Positions 16,080-22,674 of a stretch of DNA of 22,675 nt are shown here, piece by piece. The notes beneath the pieces were generated by a model that was not told the DNA's origin, ran no database searches, and saw nothing but the letters and a program-made list of their open reading frames with translations. The stretch lies in the NCBI GenBank assembly GCA_903895475.1, contig CAITUF010000054.1:1-22675 (forward strand), written 5' to 3'. The DNA comes from an uncultured Opitutia bacterium. GTDB taxonomy: Bacteria; Verrucomicrobiota; Verrucomicrobiia; Opitutales; UBA953. Made by a program: the position numbers and the translations under genes. Position 1 is the stretch's first letter. Each line of letters opens with the position of its first letter.

Positions 16080-17057
16080 ATGCGTTCGCTCCTCCCTACC
16101 CTCGCCCTCCTTGTCGCCGGTTCCAGCGCTTTTGCCGCCGAACCCAAGTACGAATTGGTCCCCGACTTCATCAAGCCTAGCCCAGACCGTAAAACTATCG
16201 GCAACGGCCACGGTGAGATCGCCGTCGACTCCGCCGGGCTCATCTACGTCAGCGTCCAGGAGGCGAACGCCGGCCTACAGGTCTACGACCAGACTGGTAA
16301 GTTCGTGAAGGCCCTCAAGCTGCCCAATTCGCTCCACGGCTTCGTGATCCGTAAGACCACCGAAGGCGAATTCATCTATGCCGCTGTCCTCAACGAACAG
16401 CGCCTCATTAAGTGCACGCTCGATGGCGCCATCGTGATGGAAATCAAGGCTGACGACTTCCCCGCCGCCCAAGGCAAGACGAAGGACGGTAAAAACACCC
16501 TTAAGTTGACGAGTTGCGACGTGGCCGCCAACGGCGATATCTACATCGTCGATGGCTACGGCAAGAGCTGGATCTTCCAATTCGATAAGGCAGGTAAGTT
16601 TAAGCAGGTCTTCGGTGGCCCAACCCAGAAGGTCGCCGAGAAGGGTTTCGCCAACACTCACAAGGTCTTCGTCGATAACCGCTTCGCTCCAGCCCGCCTA
16701 CTCTGCCTCGACCGCGGCAACAACCGCATGTTCCACCTCAACCTCGATGGCACCAACCCGCAGATGATTGCCGACAAGGGCCTGCGCAACCCGTCGTCCG
16801 CCTCATTCCATGGCGAGTTGATGTGCGTCGCCGAAATCGCCGGCCGCGTGTCCGTTTGGAATAAGGAAGGTAAGATGGTCGCCGAACTCGGCGCCAACGA
16901 CACCAAGGGCCAAACCAACACCCCGGGCGTGAAGCCTGACGCTTGGCGCACCGGCATCGTGACCTCACCGCACGGCATCACCTTTGACGGCAAGGGTAAC
17001 ATCCTCGAGACCGAGTGGAATCAGTTCGGTCGCGTGCTCCGCTGGGACGCCAAGTGA
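16080..17057 (+). CDS. Secreted NHL-type six-bladed beta-propeller protein
   Basis: The product has 325 residues. A signal peptide (MRSLLPTLALLVAGSSAFA) is followed by repeated NHL-like blades: GEIAVDSAGLIYVSV with GLQVYDQTGKFVKAL, CDVAANGDIYIVDGYGKSW with IFQFDKAGKFKQVFG, LLCLDRGNNRMFHLNLDG, and PHGITFDGKGNILETEWN with QFGRVLRWD. The aspartate-turn pattern (D..G.IYV) and length fit a six-bladed propeller. Such proteins act as binding platforms or, in some families, peptidylglycine lyases or lactonases; no catalytic site can be assigned. The stop TGA overlaps the GTG start of the next gene (GTGA at 17054-17057), so the two are translationally coupled and likely work together. The divergent DUF1080 neighbour suggests carbohydrate-related surroundings, but this is inference. 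Confidence 0.85.
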   Translation: MRSLLPTLALLVAGSSAFAAEPKYELVPDFIKPSPDRKTIGNGHGEIAVDSAGLIYVSVQEANAGLQVYDQTGKFVKALKLPNSLHGFVIRKTTEGEFIYAAVLNEQRLIKCTLDGAIVMEIKADDFPAAQGKTKDGKNTLKLTSCDVAANGDIYIVDGYGKSWIFQFDKAGKFKQVFGGPTQKVAEKGFANTHKVFVDNRFAPARLLCLDRGNNRMFHLNLDGTNPQMIADKGLRNPSSASFHGELMCVAEIAGRVSVWNKEGKMVAELGANDTKGQTNTPGVKPDAWRTGIVTSPHGITFDGKGNILETEWNQFGRVLRWDAK

Positions 17058-17710
17058 TCCGCGGACTGCGCACCGTCTGCCTGCTAGGGGGAGCCTTGTT
17101 GCTCCCCCTGTTTGCGTCTGCGCATAATGGCGAGTGGTTGCTCGCGAAGTGCACGATCGGAGCAGACAACAAAGTGACGGTGCGCATCACCGCGGACGCC
17201 GAAGCCAACCCGCGCATCAAGACCGAGGCGGACCTCGTCCGCGAGACGAAGGGCCTACTGCTACTGCATGACGGCAAGGCGACCACCGACTTCCTACTGC
17301 AGGCCAGCCGGGTCGACCTCGGGGTGGATGACCGCCTCGACCCCGCCGCCCCGCTCGGCCACACCCCCGAAGAGCTGGCCAAGTCCTATACGTTGCTGAG
17401 GCTCACGGCGCGGGCCAGTGTGACACCGCGCAAGTTCACGCTCCGCCTTCCAGAAAATAGCCCGCACACGGTGATCCTTTGGCTGGTCGACGAGCGCTTG
17501 GAGCAACAGGAACCGCGCTGGGTGATGCTCATCGGCGGCGACGAGTCCCCGCTGATTGAGGCCGACCGAAGCATCAAGGACGAAGACCGCCCTTGGTGGC
17601 AACGAAGGCGCGGTTGGGGCAGCTTTCTCCTGAATGTGCTCATCTACGGCATCGGTCCCCTGCTCGCGACATGGTTGGCCACCTGGATCGTGCGGAAGGT
17701 GATACCCTGA
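17054..17710 (+). CDS. Secreted, C-terminally membrane-anchored protein of unknown function
   Basis: I choose the GTG at 17054, which overlaps the preceding stop as GTGA and begins a signal peptide (VIRGLRTVCLLGGALLLPLFASA). A longer in-frame start at 17015 would hide the signal peptide and overlap the propeller gene by 43 bases. The product is 218 residues. Signal peptidase cleavage after ASA would leave a mature N-terminal histidine (HNGEWLLAKCTIG). The middle is a beta-rich soluble domain of about 150 residues; a charged segment (RSIKDEDRPWWQRRRGW) then leads into one C-terminal membrane segment (about 190-213). The topology suggests a domain outside the inner membrane held by a C-terminal anchor. 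No family is recognised. Its stop directly abuts the stop of the convergent hydrolase gene. The strongest clue is coupling to the propeller gene. Confidence 0.75.
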   Translation: MIRGLRTVCLLGGALLLPLFASAHNGEWLLAKCTIGADNKVTVRITADAEANPRIKTEADLVRETKGLLLLHDGKATTDFLLQASRVDLGVDDRLDPAAPLGHTPEELAKSYTLLRLTARASVTPRKFTLRLPENSPHTVILWLVDERLEQQEPRWVMLIGGDESPLIEADRSIKDEDRPWWQRRRGWGSFLLNVLIYGIGPLLATWLATWIVRKVIP

Positions 17711-18484
17711 TCAGCTGCAGACGGCATCGACGAAGCCGCCCTTGGCGTCGAAGTGCGGGTTGTGCCCGCTCTCCGGCAAGGTCACGAAATCCACCTGCGG
17801 GAAATGCGCACGGATCATCGGAAGGTCTTCGTCGCGCACGTAGCCTGACTTCCCTCCGCGGATGAAACGCGTCGGCCCAGACCACGTTTCATCGGGTCCG
17901 ATGGGATTACCGAGGATTTCGGGAATCGCAGCGGTCAAGGCCTCACGGTTCACGGTCCAGCGCCAACGGCCATCAGCATCTTGGCCGAGGTTTGTCAGGA
18001 TGAATTGACGCATCCCCCAATCGGCCACCAGCGGAGTCAGCAGCGCATCAGCATCCTTACGCGTCTTGATTGCCGTGAGGTCTAAAGCATTCATCGCCGC
18101 AAACTCGACACGGACGCGGTCGCTATAGGTACGTGGAGCGATGTCGACGATGGTCAGGCGGGAGACGAGGTCAGGGCGGTCCAACACCAGCCGCATGGCG
18201 GTTTTGCCGCCCATGCTATGCCCCATCAGGTGCACGGGGCCTAAGGCGAGCTTCTCGAGTAGCGCCACGATATCGCCGGCTAAAGCCTGATAGCCGCAAT
18301 CATCGCCCCAGGGCGAGGAGCCGTGGTTACGGAGGTCAGGCGCGAGGACGCGGTAGCCGCGTTCAGCCAAGGCCACGCCGGCCGATTGCCAATTACGCGA
18401 AGAGCCGAGGAGTCCGTGGAGTACGACCAAGGGCGGTCCTTCGCCGCCGAGTTCGCGCAGCGCGAGCGTCAGCGGAGCGCTCAC
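17711..18484 (-). CDS. Alpha/beta hydrolase, YbfF/ABHD11-like esterase
   Basis: The product has 257 residues, normal for the family, with no export signal, so it is cytoplasmic. Motifs in order: VVLHGLLGSSRNW (20-32, oxyanion loop), APDLRNHGSSP (48-58; the RNHG signature is typical of YbfF-type esterases), the nucleophile elbow MGHSMGGK (87-94; Ser90), VDIAP (113-117; Asp114 is a possible catalytic acid, as proposed for YbfF) and ESGHNPHF (238-245; His241). Carboxyl-esterase or thioesterase activity on acyl substrates is expected; the natural substrate is unknown. The start is GTG, overlapping the TGA of the PilT/PilU-like gene by four bases (GTGA on the minus strand), so the two are translationally coupled although their functions are not obviously related. 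The stop is adjacent to that of the convergent gene, leaving no room for a separate terminator. Confidence 0.88.
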   Translation of the reverse strand: MSAPLTLALRELGGEGPPLVVLHGLLGSSRNWQSAGVALAERGYRVLAPDLRNHGSSPWGDDCGYQALAGDIVALLEKLALGPVHLMGHSMGGKTAMRLVLDRPDLVSRLTIVDIAPRTYSDRVRVEFAAMNALDLTAIKTRKDADALLTPLVADWGMRQFILTNLGQDADGRWRWTVNREALTAAIPEILGNPIGPDETWSGPTRFIRGGKSGYVRDEDLPMIRAHFPQVDFVTLPESGHNPHFDAKGGFVDAVCS

Positions 18485-19590
18485 TGGATGATCCGGCCGG
18501 ATTGAATCGAAATACCCGACAGGTTCATCTCGAAAGCCTTCGGGTTAGGCGAAGCGGCGAGGCCAGCAGCCTTGCTGACCTTACCCGCACGGACTAAGCG
18601 GACCAAGTCTTGGTTGATCGGACGGGAGCCGACATCGGCACCCCCTTCGACCAACTCAGGCACACGGTCAAATTGGCCGTCGGCGAGGAGGCGCTTCGCC
18701 AAGCCATCGACGATGAAGACCTCCATGACGGGCAGCACACCCTGGCCGTCGAGGCGTGGGACGAGCGTTTGTACAAGGACGGCCTTGAGCGAGGCCGCAA
18801 TCGAACGGCGGGCCAAGGAGAGTTGTTCGGCCGGGAAGAATTCGAAGAGGCGCTGGACGGCTTGCTGGGCGGAGCCAGCGTGTAAGGTCGAAAGCACCAA
18901 GTGTCCTGTTTCCGCGGCATGAAGGGCCGTTTCAAAGGTCTCCTTATCGCGCATTTCACCGACGAGGATGACATCAGGGTCTTGCCGTAAGGCGGCACGC
19001 AAGCCCATCGGGAAGGATTCCACATCGATACCGATTTCACGTTGGCTAAAAGAACTGCGCTCGTCCGCGTAGACATACTCCACCGGGTCCTCGAGCGTGA
19101 TGACGTGCAGGGCCGAGTTTTCGTTTACGTGGCGGAGCATCGCGGCGAGCGTCGAACTCTTGCCGGAACCGGTTGGACCGCAGACCAGCACGAGCCCTTC
19201 CATGAGCTCAAGGGTCTGGAGCATAGTTTTTTCGTCGAGGTTGAGTTCGGCGAACTGTGGCGGCTTGACCTTTACCAAACGCAGGACGGCAGCGGGCTGG
19301 TTGCGCTGGAGAAAGGCGTTCACGCGGAAGCGACCCTTACCTTGGGCCATGCGATCAAAGGAATAATCGACCTGGCTATCGCGCACCCAGCGGTCGCGGA
19401 AACGGGCGGGCAAGGTCGCATCGACGAACGCATGTAACAGCTCGGCGGTCAATGGGGCCATCTCGGCCTCCACCAGCTCACCGGCGACGCGCATCAAGGC
19501 TGGACGGCCGGCTTTAAGGTGTACATCGCTAGCACCGTTTTCGACGGCTAGGCCTAGGAGTTCCTCGAAGATTTTGGGTAGGTCGGCCAT
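18481..19590 (-). CDS. Type IV pilus retraction ATPase, PilT/PilU family
   Basis: The product has 369 residues from the ATG at 19590 (MADLPKIFEELLGLAVENGASDVHLKAGRP), the usual PilT/PilU beginning and length; an ATG at 19638 would add 16 atypical residues. Motifs in order: SDVHLKAG (21-28), Walker A GPTGSGKSST (138-147), Asp box ITLEDPVEYVY (164-174), Walker B DPDVILVGEMRD (204-215) and His box GHLVLSTLHA (229-238). All catalytic elements are intact. The C-terminal part (PELVEGGADVGSRPINQDLV) lacks the AIRNLI retraction motif of classical PilT and looks closer to PilU, so the paralogue is uncertain. Known role: hexameric ATPase driving pilus retraction and twitching at the inner-membrane base. 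No other pilus genes are in the window. It is coupled to the downstream hydrolase gene by a GTGA overlap. Confidence 0.9.
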   Translation of the reverse strand: MADLPKIFEELLGLAVENGASDVHLKAGRPALMRVAGELVEAEMAPLTAELLHAFVDATLPARFRDRWVRDSQVDYSFDRMAQGKGRFRVNAFLQRNQPAAVLRLVKVKPPQFAELNLDEKTMLQTLELMEGLVLVCGPTGSGKSSTLAAMLRHVNENSALHVITLEDPVEYVYADERSSFSQREIGIDVESFPMGLRAALRQDPDVILVGEMRDKETFETALHAAETGHLVLSTLHAGSAQQAVQRLFEFFPAEQLSLARRSIAASLKAVLVQTLVPRLDGQGVLPVMEVFIVDGLAKRLLADGQFDRVPELVEGGADVGSRPINQDLVRLVRAGKVSKAAGLAASPNPKAFEMNLSGISIQSGRIIQ

Positions 19591-19657
19591 GGCGGGGGGC
19601 ACCAAGGTAAGCCTGTGGTCAGCGAGGGGTCGAACCATAATTCTCAGCGGTGCACGC

Positions 19658-19685
19658 TGGACAGACCGCGGCGGACTTTTATCAC
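19658..19685 (+). promoter_or_regulatory. Candidate promoter for the second propeller gene
   Basis: TGGACA (19658-19663, 5/6 to -35), 16 bases, TATCAC (19680-19685, 4/6 to -10), then only seven bases to the ATG at 19693. This arrangement implies a leaderless transcript. The AT-rich patch 19677-19692 stands out from the GC-rich surroundings. Confidence 0.28.
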
Positions 19686-19692
19686 TATTATC

Positions 19693-20757
19693 ATGCGACC
19701 CCGCTCCGCCCTATTTGCCCTACTCTGCCTCGCCGCCCTGCCGCTGGCGGCGGTAGAAGTCCTGCCCGCCACCGGAGCCGACAAGCTGAATGAGCCCTTC
19801 AGTGTAGACTTCGATGCACAAGGAAAACTCTACGGCGTCGAGTTCACGCCGAGCAACCAGGTCTTCGCCGTCCTCGACGGCAAGATCCAGCCCATCGCAG
19901 GCGTGCGCTGGAATAGTGTTCCGAAGGGCGCACAGCCGCCGGCTCCCGCTAAGGCCAAGGATCTCTCCCCGGCGATCTTCAACGGTATCCACGACATCGC
20001 GATTGCCCCTGATGGCTCGATCTACATCGCCGACACTTTTCAGCATCGTATCGTCCGGATTGATCCCAAGACCCACGCCGTGACCGCCTTCGCAGGCACG
20101 GGTGAAGCTGGCTTTGCTGGCGATGGCGGCGCTGCCACGCAGGCCAAGTTCAACAACCCCTTCTGCTGTTCGCTGTCCCCCGATGGCAAAGCGATGGTGA
20201 TTGCCGACCTCGGCAACTCACGGGTCCGCCGCATCGACCTCGCTACAAACCGTATCGAGACCATTGCCGGTAACGGCAAGCGTGGCATTGCTGAGGCCGG
20301 GTCGCCGGCCCTGACCGCTCCCCTCAACGGCCCGCGGGCCACGTGTGTGGCCAAGGATGGCACCGTCTATATTGTACAACGCGAAGGCAATTCACTGATC
20401 GCGCTGAAGGACGGAAAATTGAAGACCGTCGTAAACGTCGCCGGTAAAAAAGGCAGTGCAGGCGACAACGGCCCTGCTGCGGAAGCCCAGCTTAATGGTC
20501 CCAAATACATCTGCATGGATGCCAAGGGACGCGTGTTAATCGTGGACACCGAGAACCACGCCGTCCGCGCCTACGACCCGACCAAGCAAACCCTCACAAC
20601 CGTCGTGGGCACGCTCGGCAAGGCTGGGGCTAAAATCGCCCCCGACTGGGCTAGCACGCAACTCAAGCGCCCGCATGGAGTCCGCATCGGACCAGACGGG
20701 AAACTCTACGTCAGCGACAGCGATAACAGCCGTGTTCTCCTCGGAACCGCCCCTTAA
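19693..20757 (+). CDS. Secreted NHL-repeat beta-propeller protein
   Basis: The product has 354 residues from the ATG at 19693, which begins a signal peptide (MRPRSALFALLCLAALPLAA). An in-frame start at 19615 would put 26 charged residues ahead of it and is unlikely. NHL blades are clear: FSVDFDAQGKLYGVEF, IHDIAIAPDGSIYIADTFQH, CCSLSPDGKAMVIADLGNS, ATCVAKDGTVYIVQREGNS, YICMDAKGRVLIVDTENHAV and HGVRIGPDGKLYVSDSDNSR, interleaved with TFAGTGEAGFAGDGG-like turns. This repeat spacing is that of six-bladed NHL propellers. The turn pattern GxxGFAGDGGxAxxAxFNNP is common in secreted NHL proteins of PVC and Acidobacteria genomes. Role unknown; ligand binding outside the inner membrane is likely. It is divergent from the PilT/PilU-like gene and ends 84 bases before dapA, perhaps co-transcribed with it. 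Confidence 0.87.
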   Translation: MRPRSALFALLCLAALPLAAVEVLPATGADKLNEPFSVDFDAQGKLYGVEFTPSNQVFAVLDGKIQPIAGVRWNSVPKGAQPPAPAKAKDLSPAIFNGIHDIAIAPDGSIYIADTFQHRIVRIDPKTHAVTAFAGTGEAGFAGDGGAATQAKFNNPFCCSLSPDGKAMVIADLGNSRVRRIDLATNRIETIAGNGKRGIAEAGSPALTAPLNGPRATCVAKDGTVYIVQREGNSLIALKDGKLKTVVNVAGKKGSAGDNGPAAEAQLNGPKYICMDAKGRVLIVDTENHAVRAYDPTKQTLTTVVGTLGKAGAKIAPDWASTQLKRPHGVRIGPDGKLYVSDSDNSRVLLGTAP

Positions 20758-20841
20758 GCGGGCTTTCGGCCAGCGCGGCGGGTTTTTGGGTTTGTCACCC
20801 GCGGGCGGTGCGGGTTGTTTCCTCTTTCAGCACCCGTCGCA

Positions 20842-21780
20842 ATGTCCACTCCTGGTTCCACCTCTTCGCGTCCTGGACGCCCGTTCGGCCCTCAGGCCTA
20901 CGCCGGCGCCCACACCGCCCTCGTCACCCCGTTCTTGAACGGCCAGGTGGCCTGGGCTGACCTGCGAAAGTTGGTGGATTTCCAAATCAAGGAAGGTATC
21001 GATGGCTTAATCTCCGTCGGTACGACCGGCGAGTCCCCTACCCTCGACTACGATGAGCATATCGCCGTCATCGAGAAGACCGTGGAATACGCCGCTGGTC
21101 GCGTGCCGGTCATGGCGGGCACGGGTTCCAACGCGACGACGGAAGCCCTCGACCTGACCAAGCGGGCCGACCAAGCCGGGGCCGACGCTTTCCTGCTCGT
21201 CGCTCCGTATTACAACAAGCCCAGCCAAGAGGGCTTGTATCGACACTTCTCGCTCCTCGCGGAATGCACCGCCAAGCCGATTATGCTCTACTCGATCCCG
21301 GGCCGTTGCGGCATCGAGATTACCGTCGAGACCGTCGTCCGTCTGCGTCAGAAGCACCGGAATATTATCGGCATCAAGGAAGCTGGCGGCCAAGTCGACA
21401 AGGCTGCCCGCCTCGTGCGCGAGTTGGACCCCGAATTCCTCGTCCTCAGCGGCGACGACTCCCTCACCGTCGCCTTCGGCGAAGTCGGTGGCCAAGGCAT
21501 CATCTCCGTCGCCTCCAACTGGCTGCCCGGTCCGGTCGCGCAGCTCGCCGCCCTCGTGCGCCAGAAGAAGTTCGCCGAAGCCAAGGTCCTCCAGGCTAAG
21601 TTGGCCGAAATCTTCAAGACCCTCTTCATCGAGCCCAACCCCGTGCCCGTGAAGCACGTCATGCAGCGCTCTGGCCTCATCCAGTCCGGCGAAGTCCGCC
21701 TCCCGCTCTGCGAGATGTCCGACGCCAACCGACTCCTCGTCGAAGCCTGCGCCGACGCCACTCTCGCCAATCTCCGATGA
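20842..21780 (+). CDS. dapA: 4-hydroxy-tetrahydrodipicolinate synthase
   Basis: DapA condenses pyruvate with aspartate semialdehyde in the cytoplasm, the first committed step to diaminopimelate and lysine. All catalytic residues are visible: SVGTTGES (58-65; Thr61, Thr62), APYYNKPSQEGLY (121-133; Tyr123/Tyr124), YSIPGR (150-155; Tyr150 and Arg155) and IGIKEAGG (176-183; Lys179 forms the Schiff base). LSGDDS and FIEPNPVPVKH are also family hallmarks. The ATG at 20842 gives 312 residues, with about 18 extra N-terminal residues (Ser/Gly/Pro-rich) relative to the E. coli enzyme; a TTG at 20815 is less likely. The stop overlaps the dapB start (ATGA, 21777-21780). The 84 bases upstream contain no convincing promoter or terminator. 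Confidence 0.96.
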   Translation: MSTPGSTSSRPGRPFGPQAYAGAHTALVTPFLNGQVAWADLRKLVDFQIKEGIDGLISVGTTGESPTLDYDEHIAVIEKTVEYAAGRVPVMAGTGSNATTEALDLTKRADQAGADAFLLVAPYYNKPSQEGLYRHFSLLAECTAKPIMLYSIPGRCGIEITVETVVRLRQKHRNIIGIKEAGGQVDKAARLVRELDPEFLVLSGDDSLTVAFGEVGGQGIISVASNWLPGPVAQLAALVRQKKFAEAKVLQAKLAEIFKTLFIEPNPVPVKHVMQRSGLIQSGEVRLPLCEMSDANRLLVEACADATLANLR

Positions 21781-22520
21781 GCCAGCCTATCCGTATCCTC
21801 CTCAATGGTGCCAAAGGCCGCATGGGCCTCGCCATTTCCAATGTAGCCGCCGACGAGAAGGCCGTCATCGCCGCGGGCGTCGACCAAGGCGATAACCTGG
21901 CCGCGCACATTGGTGCCGCCGAGGTCGTCATCGATTTCTCCTTCCACTCTGCGACCTTGGCCGTGGCACAGCTCTGCGCCCAGCATAAGAAGCCACTAGT
22001 AATCGGCACCACTGGCCACACCGCTGAAGAGAAGGCTGCCATCACCGCCGCTATCGCTGGCCTCCCCGTTGTTTGGGCGGGCAACTATTCCGTCGGCGTG
22101 ACGCTCCTGAATGCACTTGTCCGCCAAGCCGCTCGCTCGCTCGCCGATGCCGGCCGCTGGGACGTTGAAGTCCTCGAGATGCATCACCGCCTCAAGAAGG
22201 ACGCACCTTCGGGCACGGCCGAAACGCTCCTCAAGATTTTGCTCGAAGAACGCCAGCTCGCCAAGGAAGCCCTTAAGCACGGCCGGGAAGGCTTGGTCGG
22301 CGAACGCCCGCTCAGTGAGATTGGCGTGCACGCCATCCGCGGCGGCGACGTCGTCGGCGACCACACCGTCCTTTTTGCTGCGGAAGGCGAACGCCTCGAA
22401 CTCACGCACAAGGCCTCCAACCGCGAGATCTTCGCACGTGGTGCCGTCCGTGCCGCCCGCTGGCTGAAGTCCCAGCCTGCCGGCCTGTACGGGATGGAAG
22501 ACGTTCTGGGACTGAAGTAA
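21777..22520 (+). CDS. dapB: 4-hydroxy-tetrahydrodipicolinate reductase
   Basis: DapB reduces the DapA product with NAD(P)H to tetrahydrodipicolinate, the second step of the diaminopimelate/lysine branch. The product has 247 residues, slightly shorter than E. coli DapB (273). The nucleotide-binding loop is LLNGAKGRMG (8-17), followed by VIGTTGH (75-81). The active-site segment is EMHHRLKKDAPSGTA (134-148), with His136, His137 and Lys140 matching the catalytic His-His-Lys set and SGT binding substrate. GVHAIRGGDVVGDHTVLF (183-200) and HKASNREIFARGAVRAARWL (211-230) are the C-terminal hallmarks. The start codon overlaps the dapA stop by four bases, so translation is coupled. The gene ends 53 bases before a palindromic cloverleaf element that could help terminate its transcript. 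Confidence 0.97.
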   Translation: MSQPIRILLNGAKGRMGLAISNVAADEKAVIAAGVDQGDNLAAHIGAAEVVIDFSFHSATLAVAQLCAQHKKPLVIGTTGHTAEEKAAITAAIAGLPVVWAGNYSVGVTLLNALVRQAARSLADAGRWDVEVLEMHHRLKKDAPSGTAETLLKILLEERQLAKEALKHGREGLVGERPLSEIGVHAIRGGDVVGDHTVLFAAEGERLELTHKASNREIFARGAVRAARWLKSQPAGLYGMEDVLGLK

Positions 22521-22573
22521 GCATTAGGTAGAAGCAGGTAGCGGTTGGCGGTTAGGAAAATCCCAAACGACTA

Positions 22574-22639
22574 GGTAGGGTCGGGACTGCGTCCCGACCT
22601 AGCGTCCGGCTAGGTTGGCACGCGAGTGCCAACCCTACC
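22574..22639. repeat. Perfect four-way cloverleaf palindromic element (REP/MITE-like)
   Basis: An outer 7-bp stem GGTAGGG (22574-22580) / CCCTACC (22633-22639) encloses three hairpins with no unpaired junction bases. Hairpin 1 is TCGGGAC-TGC-GTCCCGA (22581-22597), hairpin 2 is CCTAGC-GTCCG-GCTAGG (22598-22614), hairpin 3 is TTGGCAC-GCGA-GTGCCAA (22615-22632). All 27 base pairs are Watson-Crick. It lies downstream of dapB. It resembles multi-hairpin intergenic repeats such as REP/BIME elements; copy number cannot be seen here. It is not a tRNA (loops too short, no tRNA consensus). The bases 22521-22573 before it hold three AGGTAG copies (22526, 22536, 22573) but no gene. Confidence 0.85.
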
Positions 22640-22653
22640 ACAAGTTAGAACGA

Positions 22654-22674
22654 GGACAGCACGTGGTGCTGTCC
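22654..22674. repeat. Perfect hairpin, possibly part of a second palindromic unit cut by the window end
   Basis: GGACAGCAC (22654-22662), loop GTG, GTGCTGTCC (22666-22674): a perfect 9-bp stem. It lies 14 bases after the cloverleaf, and its style (a 3-base loop and stem arms containing GGAC/GTCC) is similar. The window ends one base later, so whether it belongs to a larger unit is unknown. Confidence 0.7.

Noticed and set aside
20778..20802. GCGGGT / ACCCGC inverted repeat between the NHL gene and dapA as a terminator
   Set aside because: The stem is only 6 bp with a 13-base loop and no T-tract follows. A nearby TTGTCA -35-like hexamer also lacks a matching -10.
21007..21657. A 216-codon minus-strand open reading frame opposite dapA
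   Set aside because: dapA is unambiguous on the plus strand with all catalytic residues; the antisense frame has no family features.
22574..22639. Cloverleaf as a tRNA gene
   Set aside because: It has a 7-bp acceptor-like stem and three arms, but loops are 3-5 bases, there is no anticodon loop, no TPsiC or D-loop consensus and no junction bases.
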